Source: Clostridia bacterium (GTDB taxonomy: Bacteria; Bacillota; Clostridia; Oscillospirales; CAG-272). From it: a stretch of DNA of 60,390 nucleotides. Made by a program: the position numbers and the translations under genes. Under the pieces are notes generated by a model that saw only the letters and a program-made list of their open reading frames with translations, was not told where the DNA came from and made no database searches. The stretch lies in contig JAGATA010000001.1 of assembly GCA_017621475.1 (NCBI GenBank), positions 1 through 60,390 on the forward strand. The letters run 5' to 3'. Positions 32,740 through 42,350 of the stretch are shown here, one piece after another (positions within the stretch are counted from its first letter, which is position 1; each line of letters begins with the position of its first letter).

Positions 32740-33024
32740 ATGAGCGCCTCCGTAAAAAAAATACCCGAACGCAAATGCGTAGGCTGTAACGAAAAGAAAC
32801 CCAAGAGCGAGCTTATCCGCGTGCTTAGATGCGCAGATACGGGCAATATCGAAATAGACCGCACCGGAAGAAAAAACGGGCGTGGCGCGTACATCTGCCC
32901 GTCTGCTGCTTGTCTTAAAAAAGCGAAGAAAAGACTTGCGCAGAACCTCGAAGCACAGATTCCCGAAGAGATATTCGAATCTCTCGCACTTGAAATGGAG
33001 AATATAAATGATGCAGGAAAGTAA
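32740..33024 (+). CDS. rnpM: RNase P modulator RnpM (YlxR)
   Basis: The 94-residue protein has the YlxR/DUF448 marks: IPERKCVGCNEKKPKSELIR, a GRKNGRGAYICPSAACLKKAKK block. The YlxR protein of Bacillus, now named RnpM, binds RNase P RNA. The gene overlaps the start of ylxQ by 17 bases, which implies coupled translation. Place between nusA and infB is conserved in Bacillota. Confidence 0.95.
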   Translation: MSASVKKIPERKCVGCNEKKPKSELIRVLRCADTGNIEIDRTGRKNGRGAYICPSAACLKKAKKRLAQNLEAQIPEEIFESLALEMENINDAGK

Positions 33025-33355
33025 ATTGCCGAATATAGACGATGTTGAAGGCAAAAAGAAACGCTTTAAATTTGCACTTTCTCTTGCAAGACGTGCGGGA
33101 AGCGCACTTTGCGGCGCAAGCCTTGTATGCGATGCTGTAAGGGATAAAAAAGCAGTGCTTGTTATCCTCAGCAACACTGCCTCCGAAAACTCAAAAAAAC
33201 GCGTTTCAAACTGTGCTTTATATTATGAAACAAAAATATTATATACAAACCTTACCCCGGAAGAGCTTGGCGGAGCTGTTGGAAAAAGTTCGCTTGCTTG
33301 CATTGGGGTAACCGATAAAAATTTAGCGTTTAACATAGAACGCAACCTATACTGA
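33008..33355 (+). CDS. ylxQ: YlxQ-type L7Ae-family RNA-binding protein
   Basis: The 115 residues form the L7Ae/L30e fold seen in YlxQ: FALSLARRAGSALCGASLVCDAV, KKAVLVILSNTASENSKKRV, and SSLACIGVTDKNLA. This family binds kink-turn RNA; the target in bacteria is not established. It begins within rnpM (GGAG 7 bases before ATG) and is followed by infB after 27 bases. The N-terminal ~18 residues are a charged extension. Confidence 0.93.
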   Translation: MMQESKLPNIDDVEGKKKRFKFALSLARRAGSALCGASLVCDAVRDKKAVLVILSNTASENSKKRVSNCALYYETKILYTNLTPEELGGAVGKSSLACIGVTDKNLAFNIERNLY

Positions 33356-33382
33356 AATTATTACGAAAGGATGGGTTAGAAT

Positions 33383-36013
33383 ATGGTTTCAAACAAAAAA
33401 TATCGCGTGAATACACTTGCTAAAGATCTTGATATGAGAACAAAGGATCTTGTGGATTTTCTCGCGAAATGCGGTATGGAAGGCAAAACTTCTACTGCCA
33501 TTATAACCCCCGAAGAATTTGCTATTCTTCTTGATAAACTTACACTCGAAAATCAAACATCTCAAATGGCTTCTTATGTAGCGGGAAACGTTTATATTCC
33601 CAAAAAGAGCGCGAATGCTCCCACAGATAAAAAAGCAGAAAACAACTCTCACGAGAAAAAAGAAGACAGAAAAGATATGAAAGCTCCCGAAAGAAAAGAA
33701 GAAAAGAGACCCGAAAAGGTTCAAAGCGAAAAAGCAACTGAGGTAAAACCTGCACCCAAGGCTGAAAAAGCACCCGAGGTAAAACCTGCACCCAAGGCTG
33801 AAAAAGCGTCCGAGGTAAAACCCGCGCCCAAGGCAGAAAAAGCACATGAAGTTAAAGCTGAACCTAAGCCTGCGGTAAAGGAAGAAAATAAAAATAATAA
33901 ATTTGCGAAGCCAAACTTTGGTGCACAGCAGGAAAAAACAGCACACAAACCCGCGCCCAAGCCTGAACCTAAGGCAGAAAAGCGCCCCCAGACAACGACC
34001 GTACAGATCAAGTCCTCGCTCCCCGGCGGCAGCGCTCCCGTTCGCTCCACGCGCATCGTTGATACAAGAACAACAAATGTAAACCTTGAAAAGTACGATG
34101 AAAGACTTGAAAACTTTATACCCGAATCTGCTCGCAGAAACAATATGACGCCCGACAGACAGAAGATGAAGAAACAGCAGCAGAACAGCAACAATCCCTA
34201 CGCTAAACGCGAAAAGGGTAAATCTCCCGCACCCAAGAAAGACGATGCGGCAAAGAAGGCACAGCCAATCCAGATTGCAATTCCCGATGAGATCACTGTT
34301 GCAGATCTTGCAAGACTTATGAAGGTTACAGCCGCAGAGATCGTTAAAAAACTTATGATGATGGGCGTTATGGCGACTGTAAACCAGGTCATCGACTACG
34401 ATACGGCATACCTTATCGCAGACGATATGGGCGCCATTGTTACAAAAGAAGTTGTTGTTACTATCGAAGATAAGCTCTTCGACGAAACAGAGGATAAGGA
34501 AGAAGATCTTGTTACACGTAGCCCCGTTGTCTGCGTTATGGGTCACGTTGACCACGGTAAAACATCCTTGCTCGACGCCATCAGACACACACATGTTACA
34601 ACAGGCGAAGCGGGCGGTATTACACAGCACATCGGTGCTTACCGCGTTAATCTCGACGGTCAGGAGATCACGTTCCTCGACACACCCGGACACGAAGCAT
34701 TCACGGCTATGCGTGCAAGAGGTGCCAAAGCAACTGATATTGCCATCATCGTTGTTGCTGCAGACGACGGTATTATGCCCCAGACAATAGAAGCTATCAA
34801 CCATGCAAAAGCGGCAGGCGTTGATATTATCGTTGCTATCAACAAGATAGATAAACCCACGGCAAACGTAGAAGCAGTTATGACGGAGCTTACAAAATAC
34901 GACCTCGTTCCCGAAGAATGGGGCGGTGACGTTATCTGCGTTCCTGTTTCCGCACATACGAAAAAGGGCTTGCCCGATCTTCTTGAAAGCGTTCTTATGA
35001 TCGCAGAGCTCAAGGAGCTCAAGGCTAACCCCAACAGACGTGCAAAAGGTATCGTTATTGAAGCAAAACTCGATAAAGGCCGCGGTCCCGTTGCCTCCAT
35101 CCTCGTTCAGAACGGTACTCTTCGCGAAGGCGAAATCATTATCTGCGGAACTGCGGTAGGGCGCGTTCGCGCTATGACGGACGAAAGAGGCAAGAACCTT
35201 AAAAAAGCAGGTCCTTCCGTTCCCGTTGAAATTACGGGTCTTGATTCCGTTCCGTCCTCCGGTGATGAATTCAACGTAGTTGCCGATGAAAGAATGGCAC
35301 GCCAGCTTGCAGATCAGAGAAAAGCAAAAGAAAAAGAAGATACTTTCAAGGCAAATGCCAAGGTCAACCTCGATGAACTCTTTGCGCAGATTAAAGAGGG
35401 TGTTAAGGACCTCAACATCGTTGTTAAAGCAGACGTTAAGGGTTCTTCCGAAGCTGTTAAATCCTCTCTCGAAAAACTTACGAATGAAGAAGTCCGCGTA
35501 AACGTTATTCACGTTGGCGTCGGCGGTATTACAGAAAACGACGTAATGCTTGCTTCCGCTTCCAATGCGCTTATCATCGGATTTAACGTGCGTCCCGATA
35601 AATCCGCTATGGATTCCGCAGCGGCACAAGGTGTTGACATCCGCACATACCGCATTATTTATGAATGTATCGAAGAGGTAAGTGCGGCTATCAAGGGTAT
35701 GCTTAAACCTGTTTACCGCGAAAACGTTCTCGGTCATGCGGAAGTTCGCCAGACCATCCACGTTCCCAACGTAGGTACTATTGCCGGTTCCTATATTACT
35801 GACGGTAAGGTTACACGTGCTTCGCAGATCCGCGTAGTGCGCGACGGCATAGTTATATTTGAAGATAAGATCTCCTCTTTGCGCCGCTTCAAAGATGACG
35901 TAAGAGAAGTTGCTTCCGGTTATGAATGCGGTATCGGTCTTGAAAAATTCAACGATATCAAAGAAAACGATGTTCTTGAAGCATTCATTATGGAAGAAGT
36001 GGAAAGAACTTAA
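33383..36013 (+). CDS. infB: Translation initiation factor IF-2
   Basis: IF-2 is the GTPase that brings fMet-tRNA to the ribosome. The 876-residue protein has an IF2_N domain (residues ~1-55, [20 protein letters not shown]), a ~220-residue charged linker with a 12-residue repeat, a second IF2_N ([20 protein letters not shown]), and the GTPase core: G1 [10 protein letters not shown]3 DTPGHEAF, G4 NKID. The C-terminal domains that bind the initiator tRNA follow. The linker is Lys/Pro/Glu/Ala-rich, likely disordered. It probably ends the operon; no terminator is clear before the next gene 48 bases away. Confidence 0.98.
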   Translation: MVSNKKYRVNTLAKDLDMRTKDLVDFLAKCGMEGKTSTAIITPEEFAILLDKLTLENQTSQMASYVAGNVYIPKKSANAPTDKKAENNSHEKKEDRKDMKAPERKEEKRPEKVQSEKATEVKPAPKAEKAPEVKPAPKAEKASEVKPAPKAEKAHEVKAEPKPAVKEENKNNKFAKPNFGAQQEKTAHKPAPKPEPKAEKRPQTTTVQIKSSLPGGSAPVRSTRIVDTRTTNVNLEKYDERLENFIPESARRNNMTPDRQKMKKQQQNSNNPYAKREKGKSPAPKKDDAAKKAQPIQIAIPDEITVADLARLMKVTAAEIVKKLMMMGVMATVNQVIDYDTAYLIADDMGAIVTKEVVVTIEDKLFDETEDKEEDLVTRSPVVCVMGHVDHGKTSLLDAIRHTHVTTGEAGGITQHIGAYRVNLDGQEITFLDTPGHEAFTAMRARGAKATDIAIIVVAADDGIMPQTIEAINHAKAAGVDIIVAINKIDKPTANVEAVMTELTKYDLVPEEWGGDVICVPVSAHTKKGLPDLLESVLMIAELKELKANPNRRAKGIVIEAKLDKGRGPVASILVQNGTLREGEIIICGTAVGRVRAMTDERGKNLKKAGPSVPVEITGLDSVPSSGDEFNVVADERMARQLADQRKAKEKEDTFKANAKVNLDELFAQIKEGVKDLNIVVKADVKGSSEAVKSSLEKLTNEEVRVNVIHVGVGGITENDVMLASASNALIIGFNVRPDKSAMDSAAAQGVDIRTYRIIYECIEEVSAAIKGMLKPVYRENVLGHAEVRQTIHVPNVGTIAGSYITDGKVTRASQIRVVRDGIVIFEDKISSLRRFKDDVREVASGYECGIGLEKFNDIKENDVLEAFIMEEVERT
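33740..33847 (+). repeat. Tandem repeat in the IF-2 linker (3 x 36 bp)
   Basis: Three 36-base units start at 33740, 33776 and 33812, coding [11 protein letters not shown] plus P, S or H. A decayed fourth unit follows. The units differ at few bases, so copy number may vary between strains. Confidence 0.9.
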
Positions 36014-36061
36014 TAGACATTTGTATAAACAATTTTATATATAATTATTGTGAGGTATAGA

Positions 36062-38041
36062 ATGAGATTCAGACAGGTACATCTCGATTTTCATACGTGC
36101 GAAGACATTGAAAATATCGGCGGCGAATTTTCCCGCGAACAGTTCCAGGCGTGTCTTAAAATGGGTCACGTTGACTCCATCACACTCTTTTCAAAATGCC
36201 ATCACGGTTGGGCATATCACCCCTCCCGTGCAAATAAAATGCACCCCAATCTCCACTTCGACCTTCTCCGCGAGCAGATCGCTGCGGCACACGAGATCGG
36301 CGTAAGGACCCCGGTATATCTTTCCGCGGGCTTTGACGAAAGAATCGCGCGTGTTCGCCCGGAATGGCTCCTTCGCAACAAAGATCAGACTGTTGCGTGG
36401 ACAGCAGACTTCACAACTCCCGGATACCACAGATTTTGCTATAACACAGGTTACCTTGACTACCTGCTCGATCAGGTAGCCGAGGTCTGCGCAAACTATG
36501 ACGCAGACGAGATCTTCCTTGATATGGTACACATCATCCCTTGCTACTGCAGCAAATGTGTTCAGGATATGATAGAGCAGGGAATGGATCCGTTCAACGA
36601 AGAAAATGCGTACAGATTTGCGTATAACACATACATCCGCTATACAAAGCGCGTAAGAGAAACTGTTGACAGATACCGTCCCGGTCTTCCCGTATTCCAC
36701 AATGCGGGTCACCTTCCCGTAGGTAACAGAGAATATGCTTACGCTAACACACACTTGGAGCTTGAAAGCCTTCCCACGGGCGGCTGGGGCTATGACCATT
36801 TCCCACTTTCCGCGGCGTATGCAAGAACCCTCGGTATGGAATACCTCGGTATGACGGGTAAATTCCACGCATCCTGGGGCGAGTTTGGCGGCTTTAAGCA
36901 TCCCAATGCTCTTCGTTATGAAACGGCGCTCTCCATTGCCAACGGCGCGAAGGTCTCTATTGGAGATCAGCTCCACCCGAACGGCAAAATGGATCCCGCA
37001 ACGTACAAGCTCATCGGAACTGCTTTTGCAGAGGTTGAGGCTAAAGAGCCTTGGCTTGATAACGTAGAGAGCGTTGCGGACATCGCAATACTCTCCCAAG
37101 AAGCTGTATTCCGTCATATGCACCCCGACGTTTGCCCTCCCGGAAAGAAAGCTTGGAGAGGAACTATCGGTGCGTCCCGCATACTTCTTGAGGGTAAATA
37201 CCTTTTTGACGTTGTTGACTGCGACGGAGATTTTGATAAATACAAGCTTATAATCCTCACGGATACTGCGAAGATAGACGACGCCATTGCAGAAAAGCTT
37301 AAAGCTTTCGTAAGCGGCGGCGGTAAGGTACTTGCTTCCGGCGAATCCACGCTTTATGAGGATGGCAGAGGCTTTGCGCTTGACCTGGGCGCACAGTACA
37401 ACGGACCTTGCAAATTCGTTCCCGCGTACATTCACCCCAAGTTTGAGATGGAAGGTCTTTGGGAATCTGCTTACGCTATCTACGAGCCCTCCTCCGACAT
37501 TACGGCAACGGGCGACGTTATCGCTTACAGAGAGAATCCCTACTTTAACCGTACGGCTCTCCATTTCTGCAGCCACGCGCAGACACCCAATGATCCCACA
37601 AAGCTTTATCCCGCTATTACCGTGGGCAAGGACGGCGCGTACATTTCGTTCAATATGTTCTCCGAGTATGCTAACAACGGCGCACTTATTGCAAAGGAAA
37701 CGGTTAAGCACACTATCGATATTCTCCTCGGAGAGGAAAAGACTCTTACAACAAACCTCCCTGCGCAGGGTGTTGTAACACTTATGGATCAGGCAAACGA
37801 GCACAGATACGTAAACCACCTCCTTTACGCTTCTCCCGTTAAACGCGGTAAAAACGTAGAGATTATTGAAGATCTTCTTCCCATATATGAAACAGAGGTT
37901 TCCGTCAAGATGTACTCCAAGCCCACAAGAGTTTACCTTGCGCCGCAGATGAAGGATATTCCGTTCGATTATACGGATGGCATCCTCACCTACACGGTTG
38001 ACAAATTCTCCTGCCACCAGATGGTAGTTATAGATTATTGA
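36062..38041 (+). CDS. GHL6-type glycosidase with GH42 trimerisation-like domain
   Basis: The 659-residue cytoplasmic protein (no signal peptide) has a TIM-barrel N-terminal half like the hypothetical glycoside hydrolase family GHL6: VDSITLFSKCHHGWAYHPS, RTPVYLSAGFDE, DEIFLDMVHIIPCYCSKC. From ~residue 370 follows a flavodoxin-like beta-galactosidase trimerisation-type domain (KYKLIILTDTAKIDDAIAEKL, GGGKVLASGES). GH151 alpha-fucosidases share this architecture, so a fucosidase is possible, but the catalytic residues cannot be set from here. GAGG precedes ATG 36062; GTG 36050 lacks a site. It directly follows infB by 48 bases. Confidence 0.8.
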   Translation: MRFRQVHLDFHTCEDIENIGGEFSREQFQACLKMGHVDSITLFSKCHHGWAYHPSRANKMHPNLHFDLLREQIAAAHEIGVRTPVYLSAGFDERIARVRPEWLLRNKDQTVAWTADFTTPGYHRFCYNTGYLDYLLDQVAEVCANYDADEIFLDMVHIIPCYCSKCVQDMIEQGMDPFNEENAYRFAYNTYIRYTKRVRETVDRYRPGLPVFHNAGHLPVGNREYAYANTHLELESLPTGGWGYDHFPLSAAYARTLGMEYLGMTGKFHASWGEFGGFKHPNALRYETALSIANGAKVSIGDQLHPNGKMDPATYKLIGTAFAEVEAKEPWLDNVESVADIAILSQEAVFRHMHPDVCPPGKKAWRGTIGASRILLEGKYLFDVVDCDGDFDKYKLIILTDTAKIDDAIAEKLKAFVSGGGKVLASGESTLYEDGRGFALDLGAQYNGPCKFVPAYIHPKFEMEGLWESAYAIYEPSSDITATGDVIAYRENPYFNRTALHFCSHAQTPNDPTKLYPAITVGKDGAYISFNMFSEYANNGALIAKETVKHTIDILLGEEKTLTTNLPAQGVVTLMDQANEHRYVNHLLYASPVKRGKNVEIIEDLLPIYETEVSVKMYSKPTRVYLAPQMKDIPFDYTDGILTYTVDKFSCHQMVVIDY

Positions 38042-38144
38042 ACGGGCACTTCCCATAGCTGATCGCTCGCCTGTTGTAATTTAAAAAATTACAGAATAGA
38101 TCAAAACGGCGAGATTGAAACTGAGCGATTTTTATGATAAGAAT

Positions 38145-38174
38145 AAAAGGCTTCTCCTGATCGAGAAGCCTTTT
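38145..38174 (+). terminator. Terminator after the GHL6-type gene
   Basis: AAAAGGCTTCTC, loop CTGATC, GAGAAGCCTTTT. The T-tract is only four bases, so it may be leaky. Confidence 0.6.
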
Positions 38175-38189
38175 GCAAAAGGTGATATT

Positions 38190-39345
38190 ATGGATTTTAC
38201 TCCCTTGAAAAACGTTTTGGATGAAATAACGGCGTGGCGCATACCAGGTGCCGATATTGCCGTTATAAAAGATAATGAGGTCGTTTTTCGCTATCAGGCG
38301 GGGTACAGCGACCTCGAAAATAAAAAGCCTATCTCTCCCGATGAGCTTTATTATCTCTTTTCCGCAAGCAAGCCGATAACGGGTGCTGCGGCGGTGCTCC
38401 TTGCACAAGAGGGAAAGATACGCTTTGAAGATGAGGTAGGAAAGTACATTTCCTCCTTTAACGATATAAAGGTGCGTGTTAAAAACGAGGACGGAAGCAC
38501 GGCTCTCGTTCCCGCAAAGCGCCCTGTAACGATACTTGACCTTCTTACGATGACGGCAGGGCTTGATTATAACCTTTCTTCCGATTCCATCCTTGAAGTA
38601 AAAGAGAGAACGAACGGCAGATGCCCTACGGTCGAGATAGCGGAAGCTATCGGCAGAGAGGGGCTTGCCTTTGAACCGGGCGAAAAATTTCAGTATAGCC
38701 TTTGCCTTGACATTATGGGTGCGGTTATTGAGGTAGCCTCCGGAATGAAGTTCGGAGAATACCTTAAAACGAGATTTTTCGAGCCTCTGAGTATGAAGCA
38801 CACCACGTTCAACGTGACAGAGGAGCTTAAAGCAAAGATAGCTCCGCTTTACATCTACGATAACGAAGTGGGCAAAGCCGTTATAAAAACCGCAGGCAAC
38901 GGCTACATCCTCGGTTCGGAGTTTGAGGGCGGCGGCGCAGGTCTTGTTTCCACCGTCGGAGATTATATGAAGTTTGTGAATATGCTCACAAACCTTGGTC
39001 TTTCAGATGACGGCACGCGCATAATGAGCGAGGAAAGCGTAAACTTTATGCGTAAAAATCAGCTGAACGATTCTCAAATGCAGAACTTCTGGTCGGGCTG
39101 GAAGTACCTTACGGGCTTTGGCTATGGTTGCGGCGTGAGAACGGCGCTCAAACCCGAGCTTGTAAAGGGATATTTCTCCTTTGGAGAGTTTGGATGGTGC
39201 GGTGCGGCGGGCGCGATGGTCATCGCAGACCCGCGGAACAAGCTTTCCGTTTACTATGCACAGCATATGCAGAACAGCTTTGAATGGGTAGTTCACCCGA
39301 AACTGCGCGAAGCTGTATATAAGAGCGTAGGCTTGCTTTCTTGAA
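38190..39345 (+). CDS. Serine hydrolase, class C beta-lactamase family
   Basis: The 384-residue protein (stop TGA 39342-39344) has the active-site SASK (Ser58, Lys61), the tyrosine motif YSL (in FQYSLCLDIMG) and a GGGAGLVSTVGDYMKF block, typical of the beta-lactamase/DD-peptidase-like esterases. It has no signal peptide, so a cytoplasmic esterase is more likely than a resistance beta-lactamase or cell-wall peptidase. AAAGGTG lies 7 bases before ATG 38190; a frame reaching to 38115 runs through a terminator hairpin and is not used. A weak TTGAAA-17-TAAGAA promoter lies at 38115-38143. Confidence 0.88.
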
Positions 39346-39371
39346 AGAAAGTAAACAAAGAACTTTACTTG

Positions 39372-39400
39372 AAAAATCGGTGTTTTTACACCGATTTTTT
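39372..39400 (+). terminator. Terminator after the serine hydrolase gene
   Basis: AAAAATCGGTG, T-rich loop, CACCGATTTTTT. Preceded by the repeat-like TTCTTGAAAGAAAG segment that overlaps the stop codon of the gene. Confidence 0.9.
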
Positions 39401-39492
39401 ATAACATAGGAAATTGCGCGTGGAATGTACGCAATTTTGCTTGTTCAAACAAAGTTTTCTTTATGCAAAAATGCCCTTTTCGTGGCGTTTTT

Positions 39493-39566
39493 AGTTGACG
39501 AAGTCAACTGTTAGAAAGCCTTCCCTTTTGGGGAAGGTGGCAGCCGCAGGCTGACGGATGAGGTGG
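39493..39566. repeat. Palindromic intergenic repeat, copy 1 (left of the ECF gene)
   Basis: AGTTGAC-gaa-GTCAACT (39493-39509), then CCTTCCC-ttttg-GGGAAGG and CAGCC-gca-GGCTG, ending GGATGAGGTGG. The block from AAAGCCTTCCC to GGATGAGGTG is matched, in opposite orientation, by the block right of the ECF gene (41353-41460). The remaining gap 39401-39492 shows nothing else clear. Confidence 0.65.
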
Positions 39567-39600
39567 AGCGTGATTTATCGAACTTTTTTAAACTTTATGT

Positions 39601-39645
39601 GAACCAACAAGGGTAGGGAGCGACTTTATAATTGAAAGCTTTCAA
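39601..39645 (+). promoter_or_regulatory. Candidate promoter and palindrome before the ECF gene
   Basis: GAACC (39601-39605) and CGAC (39621-39624), 15 bases apart, resemble an ECF-type promoter (GAAC/CGTC). A TATAAT at 39627-39632 is followed by the perfect 14-base palindrome TTGAAAGCTTTCAA (39632-39645), just before GAGGT. Both the self-regulating ECF promoter and the operator are inferences. Confidence 0.4.
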
Positions 39646-39659
39646 AAAGAGGTATTATA

Positions 39660-41336
39660 ATGAAGAATTATGAGATAGAAAATCATCTTGATTTTCTTTT
39701 TTCCCGCGCACTCTCGAAGTGCGGCAATCTGGACGAGGCGGAAGAGCTTATGCAGGAAACGGCACTTTGCGCGCTCGTTTACCTTGCCAAGGGCAAAAAG
39801 GTGGATGATTTCAAGGCTTTTCTTATTACCGTGATGAACAGAAGATATAATGATATGCTCCGCAAGCGTTACCGCCACCCCGTTATACGCCTTGGCGATG
39901 ATTTTGATATTATCGATGACGAGGATGTTTTTGAAAGCGTTTTCGCGTCTGAAGAAGCGGAGCACGTTCGCCGGGAGATAGCTTATCTAAAAAATATCTA
40001 CCGCGAGGTCATAGTGCTTCATTATATGGAGGGAAAGAGTATTTCCGAAATTGCGGCGTCTCTCGGTGTTCCCGAAGGAACGGTGAAAACTCGCCTTATG
40101 GGCGGCAGAGAGCGCGTTAAGAAAGGTATGGAGGATATGAAAAACTACGAAATGCAAAGCTTTAAGCCGATAACTCTTTGGCTTTCATACAGCGGAAACA
40201 ATGGAGTGAACGGAGAACCTTATTCGCTTATAAACGGAGACTTGATAGCGCAAAATCTTTTGTGGCTTGCTTACCCGAAGCCTGCGAGCGCGAGCGAGCT
40301 TTCGCGCGGGATAGGCATACCGATGGCTTATATAGAACCGATACTCAAAAAGCTTTACGACGGCGAGCTTATGCGGAAGATCGGGGACAAATATTACACG
40401 GATTTTATCATTTCCACGCTTGAAGATAAGGAAAAATATATCCCCGCGCAGAAAACTTTGGTTCACGAAAAATTTGAGGTGTTTTGGAGCGCAATAGATG
40501 CAGGGCTTTCCCAAGTGCGCGGTAAGGAATGGTATCTGCGCGGAACACAGGGGCAGAAAAACGCGCTGGAGATGTATTTTGCGTTCAACTGCCTTGATTA
40601 CGGAATTTATAATACGTTTAACGAGATATACGGCGCAACGCAGATATTTCCCGAACGCCCGAACGGCGGACGCTGGAACGCTTTCGGAACCGTACATTTT
40701 GAAGAATTCGATTACCGAAAGCATATGGAGCTTATGAAGCATCAATACTCGGGTGAGAGATGCGGATGGCGCGACAATTACCTCGGAACGGGCAGTGTAG
40801 TGCTTCGCATTTACGGTGCGGAGGGTTTTCCAAATCATCTTTACAATAAACCGCACCCCGATTTCAAAATCAAGGGGGATTTTGATACGGCGCTTACGGA
40901 GCTGCTTTATATTACAGAAAAAGGGATCGACCCCAAGGAGGTGGCGCTTGACACGGAGGTCTTGAAGGCTATCCCTCATTTTGCGAAGTGCAGGATATTG
41001 CGTATGGAAGAGGGAAAACCGCACGTGGATATTCCCGTTATCTCCCTTGCGGAATGGAGGGAGCTGAAGCGTATTTTGGAAAGCACACGCGAAAGAATGC
41101 AAAAAGACCTTTTGGAACCCTTGCGCGAATATTATAAGGACAAAAAGCAGGAGATACCGCCGCATATTGACAGCGTACCGCTTCAAAAGCAGTATCTCAA
41201 TGCGGGCGGCGCATTCCTTTTTGCCACGATACGCGAGGCGATAAAACGCGGCAAGCTTTACGACGGCGATTACGATAACGATGACTCTTGCGTTCATCAA
41301 GCTCCGCCGCCTATGGTTTTGATAATAGATAAGTAA
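39660..41336 (+). CDS. ECF-type sigma factor with long C-terminal extension
   Basis: The 558-residue protein starts with an ECF sigma core (~1-165): region 2 (DEAEELMQETALCALVYLAK, FLITVMNRRYNDMLRKRY) and region 4 (EVIVLHYMEGKSISEIAASL, GVPEGTVKTRLMGGRERVKK). The other ~390 residues include a winged-helix-like segment (ASELSRGIGIPMAYIEPILK) and an unfamiliar domain with many aromatic residues and a Trp/His/Gly-rich centre. ECF proteins with large extensions often sense a ligand or bind partners in place of an anti-sigma factor; no anti-sigma gene is adjacent. Two inverted palindromic repeats frame the gene. AGAGGT is before ATG. Confidence 0.85.
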   Translation: MKNYEIENHLDFLFSRALSKCGNLDEAEELMQETALCALVYLAKGKKVDDFKAFLITVMNRRYNDMLRKRYRHPVIRLGDDFDIIDDEDVFESVFASEEAEHVRREIAYLKNIYREVIVLHYMEGKSISEIAASLGVPEGTVKTRLMGGRERVKKGMEDMKNYEMQSFKPITLWLSYSGNNGVNGEPYSLINGDLIAQNLLWLAYPKPASASELSRGIGIPMAYIEPILKKLYDGELMRKIGDKYYTDFIISTLEDKEKYIPAQKTLVHEKFEVFWSAIDAGLSQVRGKEWYLRGTQGQKNALEMYFAFNCLDYGIYNTFNEIYGATQIFPERPNGGRWNAFGTVHFEEFDYRKHMELMKHQYSGERCGWRDNYLGTGSVVLRIYGAEGFPNHLYNKPHPDFKIKGDFDTALTELLYITEKGIDPKEVALDTEVLKAIPHFAKCRILRMEEGKPHVDIPVISLAEWRELKRILESTRERMQKDLLEPLREYYKDKKQEIPPHIDSVPLQKQYLNAGGAFLFATIREAIKRGKLYDGDYDNDDSCVHQAPPPMVLIIDK

Positions 41337-41352
41337 AAAGCGGAGAGGTACA

Positions 41353-41460
41353 CCTCATCCACCGCCCCGAGAACCCCAAATTATGCTGAAGCATAATTTG
41401 AGGATCCCGTCCGCGGTCCCCTTCCCCTATCGCTTATGCTAGGGGAAGGCTTTGATACGA
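41353..41460. repeat. Palindromic intergenic repeat, copy 2 (right of the ECF gene)
   Basis: In reverse orientation to copy 1: CCTCATCC first, then the perfect hairpin CAAATTATGC-tgaa-GCATAATTTG (41377-41400), then CTTCCCCTA...TAGGGGAAG with a 10-base loop, ending GGCTTT. No gene lies in 41337-41514. Confidence 0.65.
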
Positions 41461-41474
41461 ATAATCGGAAAATA

Positions 41475-41511
41475 CGTAAAAAATCGGTGCGAAAGCATCG
41501 ATTTTTTACGT
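41475..41511. terminator. Bidirectional terminator, ECF gene and birA
   Basis: CGTAAAAAATCGGTGC, loop GAAA, GCATCGATTTTTTACG (one G-T/A mismatch), with T-runs on both strands, between convergent genes. Confidence 0.9.
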
Positions 41512-41514
41512 ATT

Positions 41515-42291
41515 TTACTTAACTCTTACGCTTATTTCGCCGCCGCGAAGCGTGGTCGTTTCTCCGCTTTCAAGAAGCACCATAAGTCCGCCGTCATCGT
41601 CAATATCAAGAGCGTGCGCGTTGGTCGTTTCTTCGCCTTGGATAAAGTAAATATCCTTGCCTGTAACATAGGAATGTTTGCGGTATTCGGGGATAAATTC
41701 TCTTGCGGAAAGATTTTCTGTAAAAGCGAAAAGCTCGTTTGCAATGCCTGCGGCAATGCAGTTTCTGTCTGCATTTTCAAGGGAGAGGGATGCGGCGATA
41801 GAGGAAATATCCTTGGGAAAATCTTTTGTTGAAAGATTTATGCCAATGCCGACGGCAACGGCGGATATTGAGTTCGTTTCGGGCGAGGAAAGCGCTTCTG
41901 CAAGAATGCCGCAAATTTTCTTATCCTCGCAGTAAATATCGTTTACCCACTTGATAAAAAGCTTTTTATCCGTAAATTTTGAAAGCGTGCGGTGAACGGC
42001 TACCGCCGCCGCGGGAGTTATGAGCGTTATATCTTCAAGCGGAAAATTCACGGGGATGATAACGGTAAAATAAAGCCCCGTGCTTTCAGGGGAATAAAAG
42101 CTTCTCCCCAATCGTCCGCGCCCTGCACTCTGCTGCTCGGAGAGGATAAGGGTAGGGACGCAAAAGCCGCTTTCGGCAAGCCTTTTTGCCTCGTTATTGG
42201 TGGAATCTATATTCCCGAAAACGCGCACGATGGCATCGTTTTTAATATGTTTTTTTATCTCTTTTTCGGAAAGCTTTTTGCTTTTGTTCAT
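41515..42291 (-). CDS. birA: Biotin--protein ligase without HTH domain
   Basis: BirA attaches biotin to carboxylase carrier proteins through biotinyl-AMP. The 258 residues contain the adenylate-binding SAGRGRLGRSF, TGLYFTVII, the IKWVNDIYCEDKKICGILAE block and VGIGINL, followed by the C-terminal SH3-like domain (IDDDGGLMVLLESGETTTL). The N-terminal helix-turn-helix is absent, so this is a monofunctional ligase that does not repress biotin genes. AAGGATG is upstream. Confidence 0.95.
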   Translation of the reverse strand: MNKSKKLSEKEIKKHIKNDAIVRVFGNIDSTNNEAKRLAESGFCVPTLILSEQQSAGRGRLGRSFYSPESTGLYFTVIIPVNFPLEDITLITPAAAVAVHRTLSKFTDKKLFIKWVNDIYCEDKKICGILAEALSSPETNSISAVAVGIGINLSTKDFPKDISSIAASLSLENADRNCIAAGIANELFAFTENLSAREFIPEYRKHSYVTGKDIYFIQGEETTNAHALDIDDDGGLMVLLESGETTTLRGGEISVRVK

Positions 42292-42314
42292 AGTCTCACA
42301 TCCTTACAAAAAAG

Positions 42315-42343
42315 ATTGTAGCAAAAAAGTCTTTTTATGTCAA
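42315..42343 (-). promoter_or_regulatory. Promoter of birA
   Basis: Minus strand TTGACA, 17-base spacer, TACAAT with TG one base before the -10. It lies next to the divergent promoter at 42351-42379. Confidence 0.85.
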
Positions 42344-42350
42344 TAAAGAA

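Noticed and set aside
33389..35761. Open frame of 790 codons antisense to infB on the minus strand
   Set aside because: It lies wholly opposite IF-2, has no ribosome site and a composition (many Cys, Phe, Asn) typical of codon-bias shadows. Similar antisense frames oppose the ABC genes and secY.
38190..39344. Beta-lactamase resistance gene
   Set aside because: It has the SxxK fold but no signal peptide and no resistance context; a general serine esterase is more likely.
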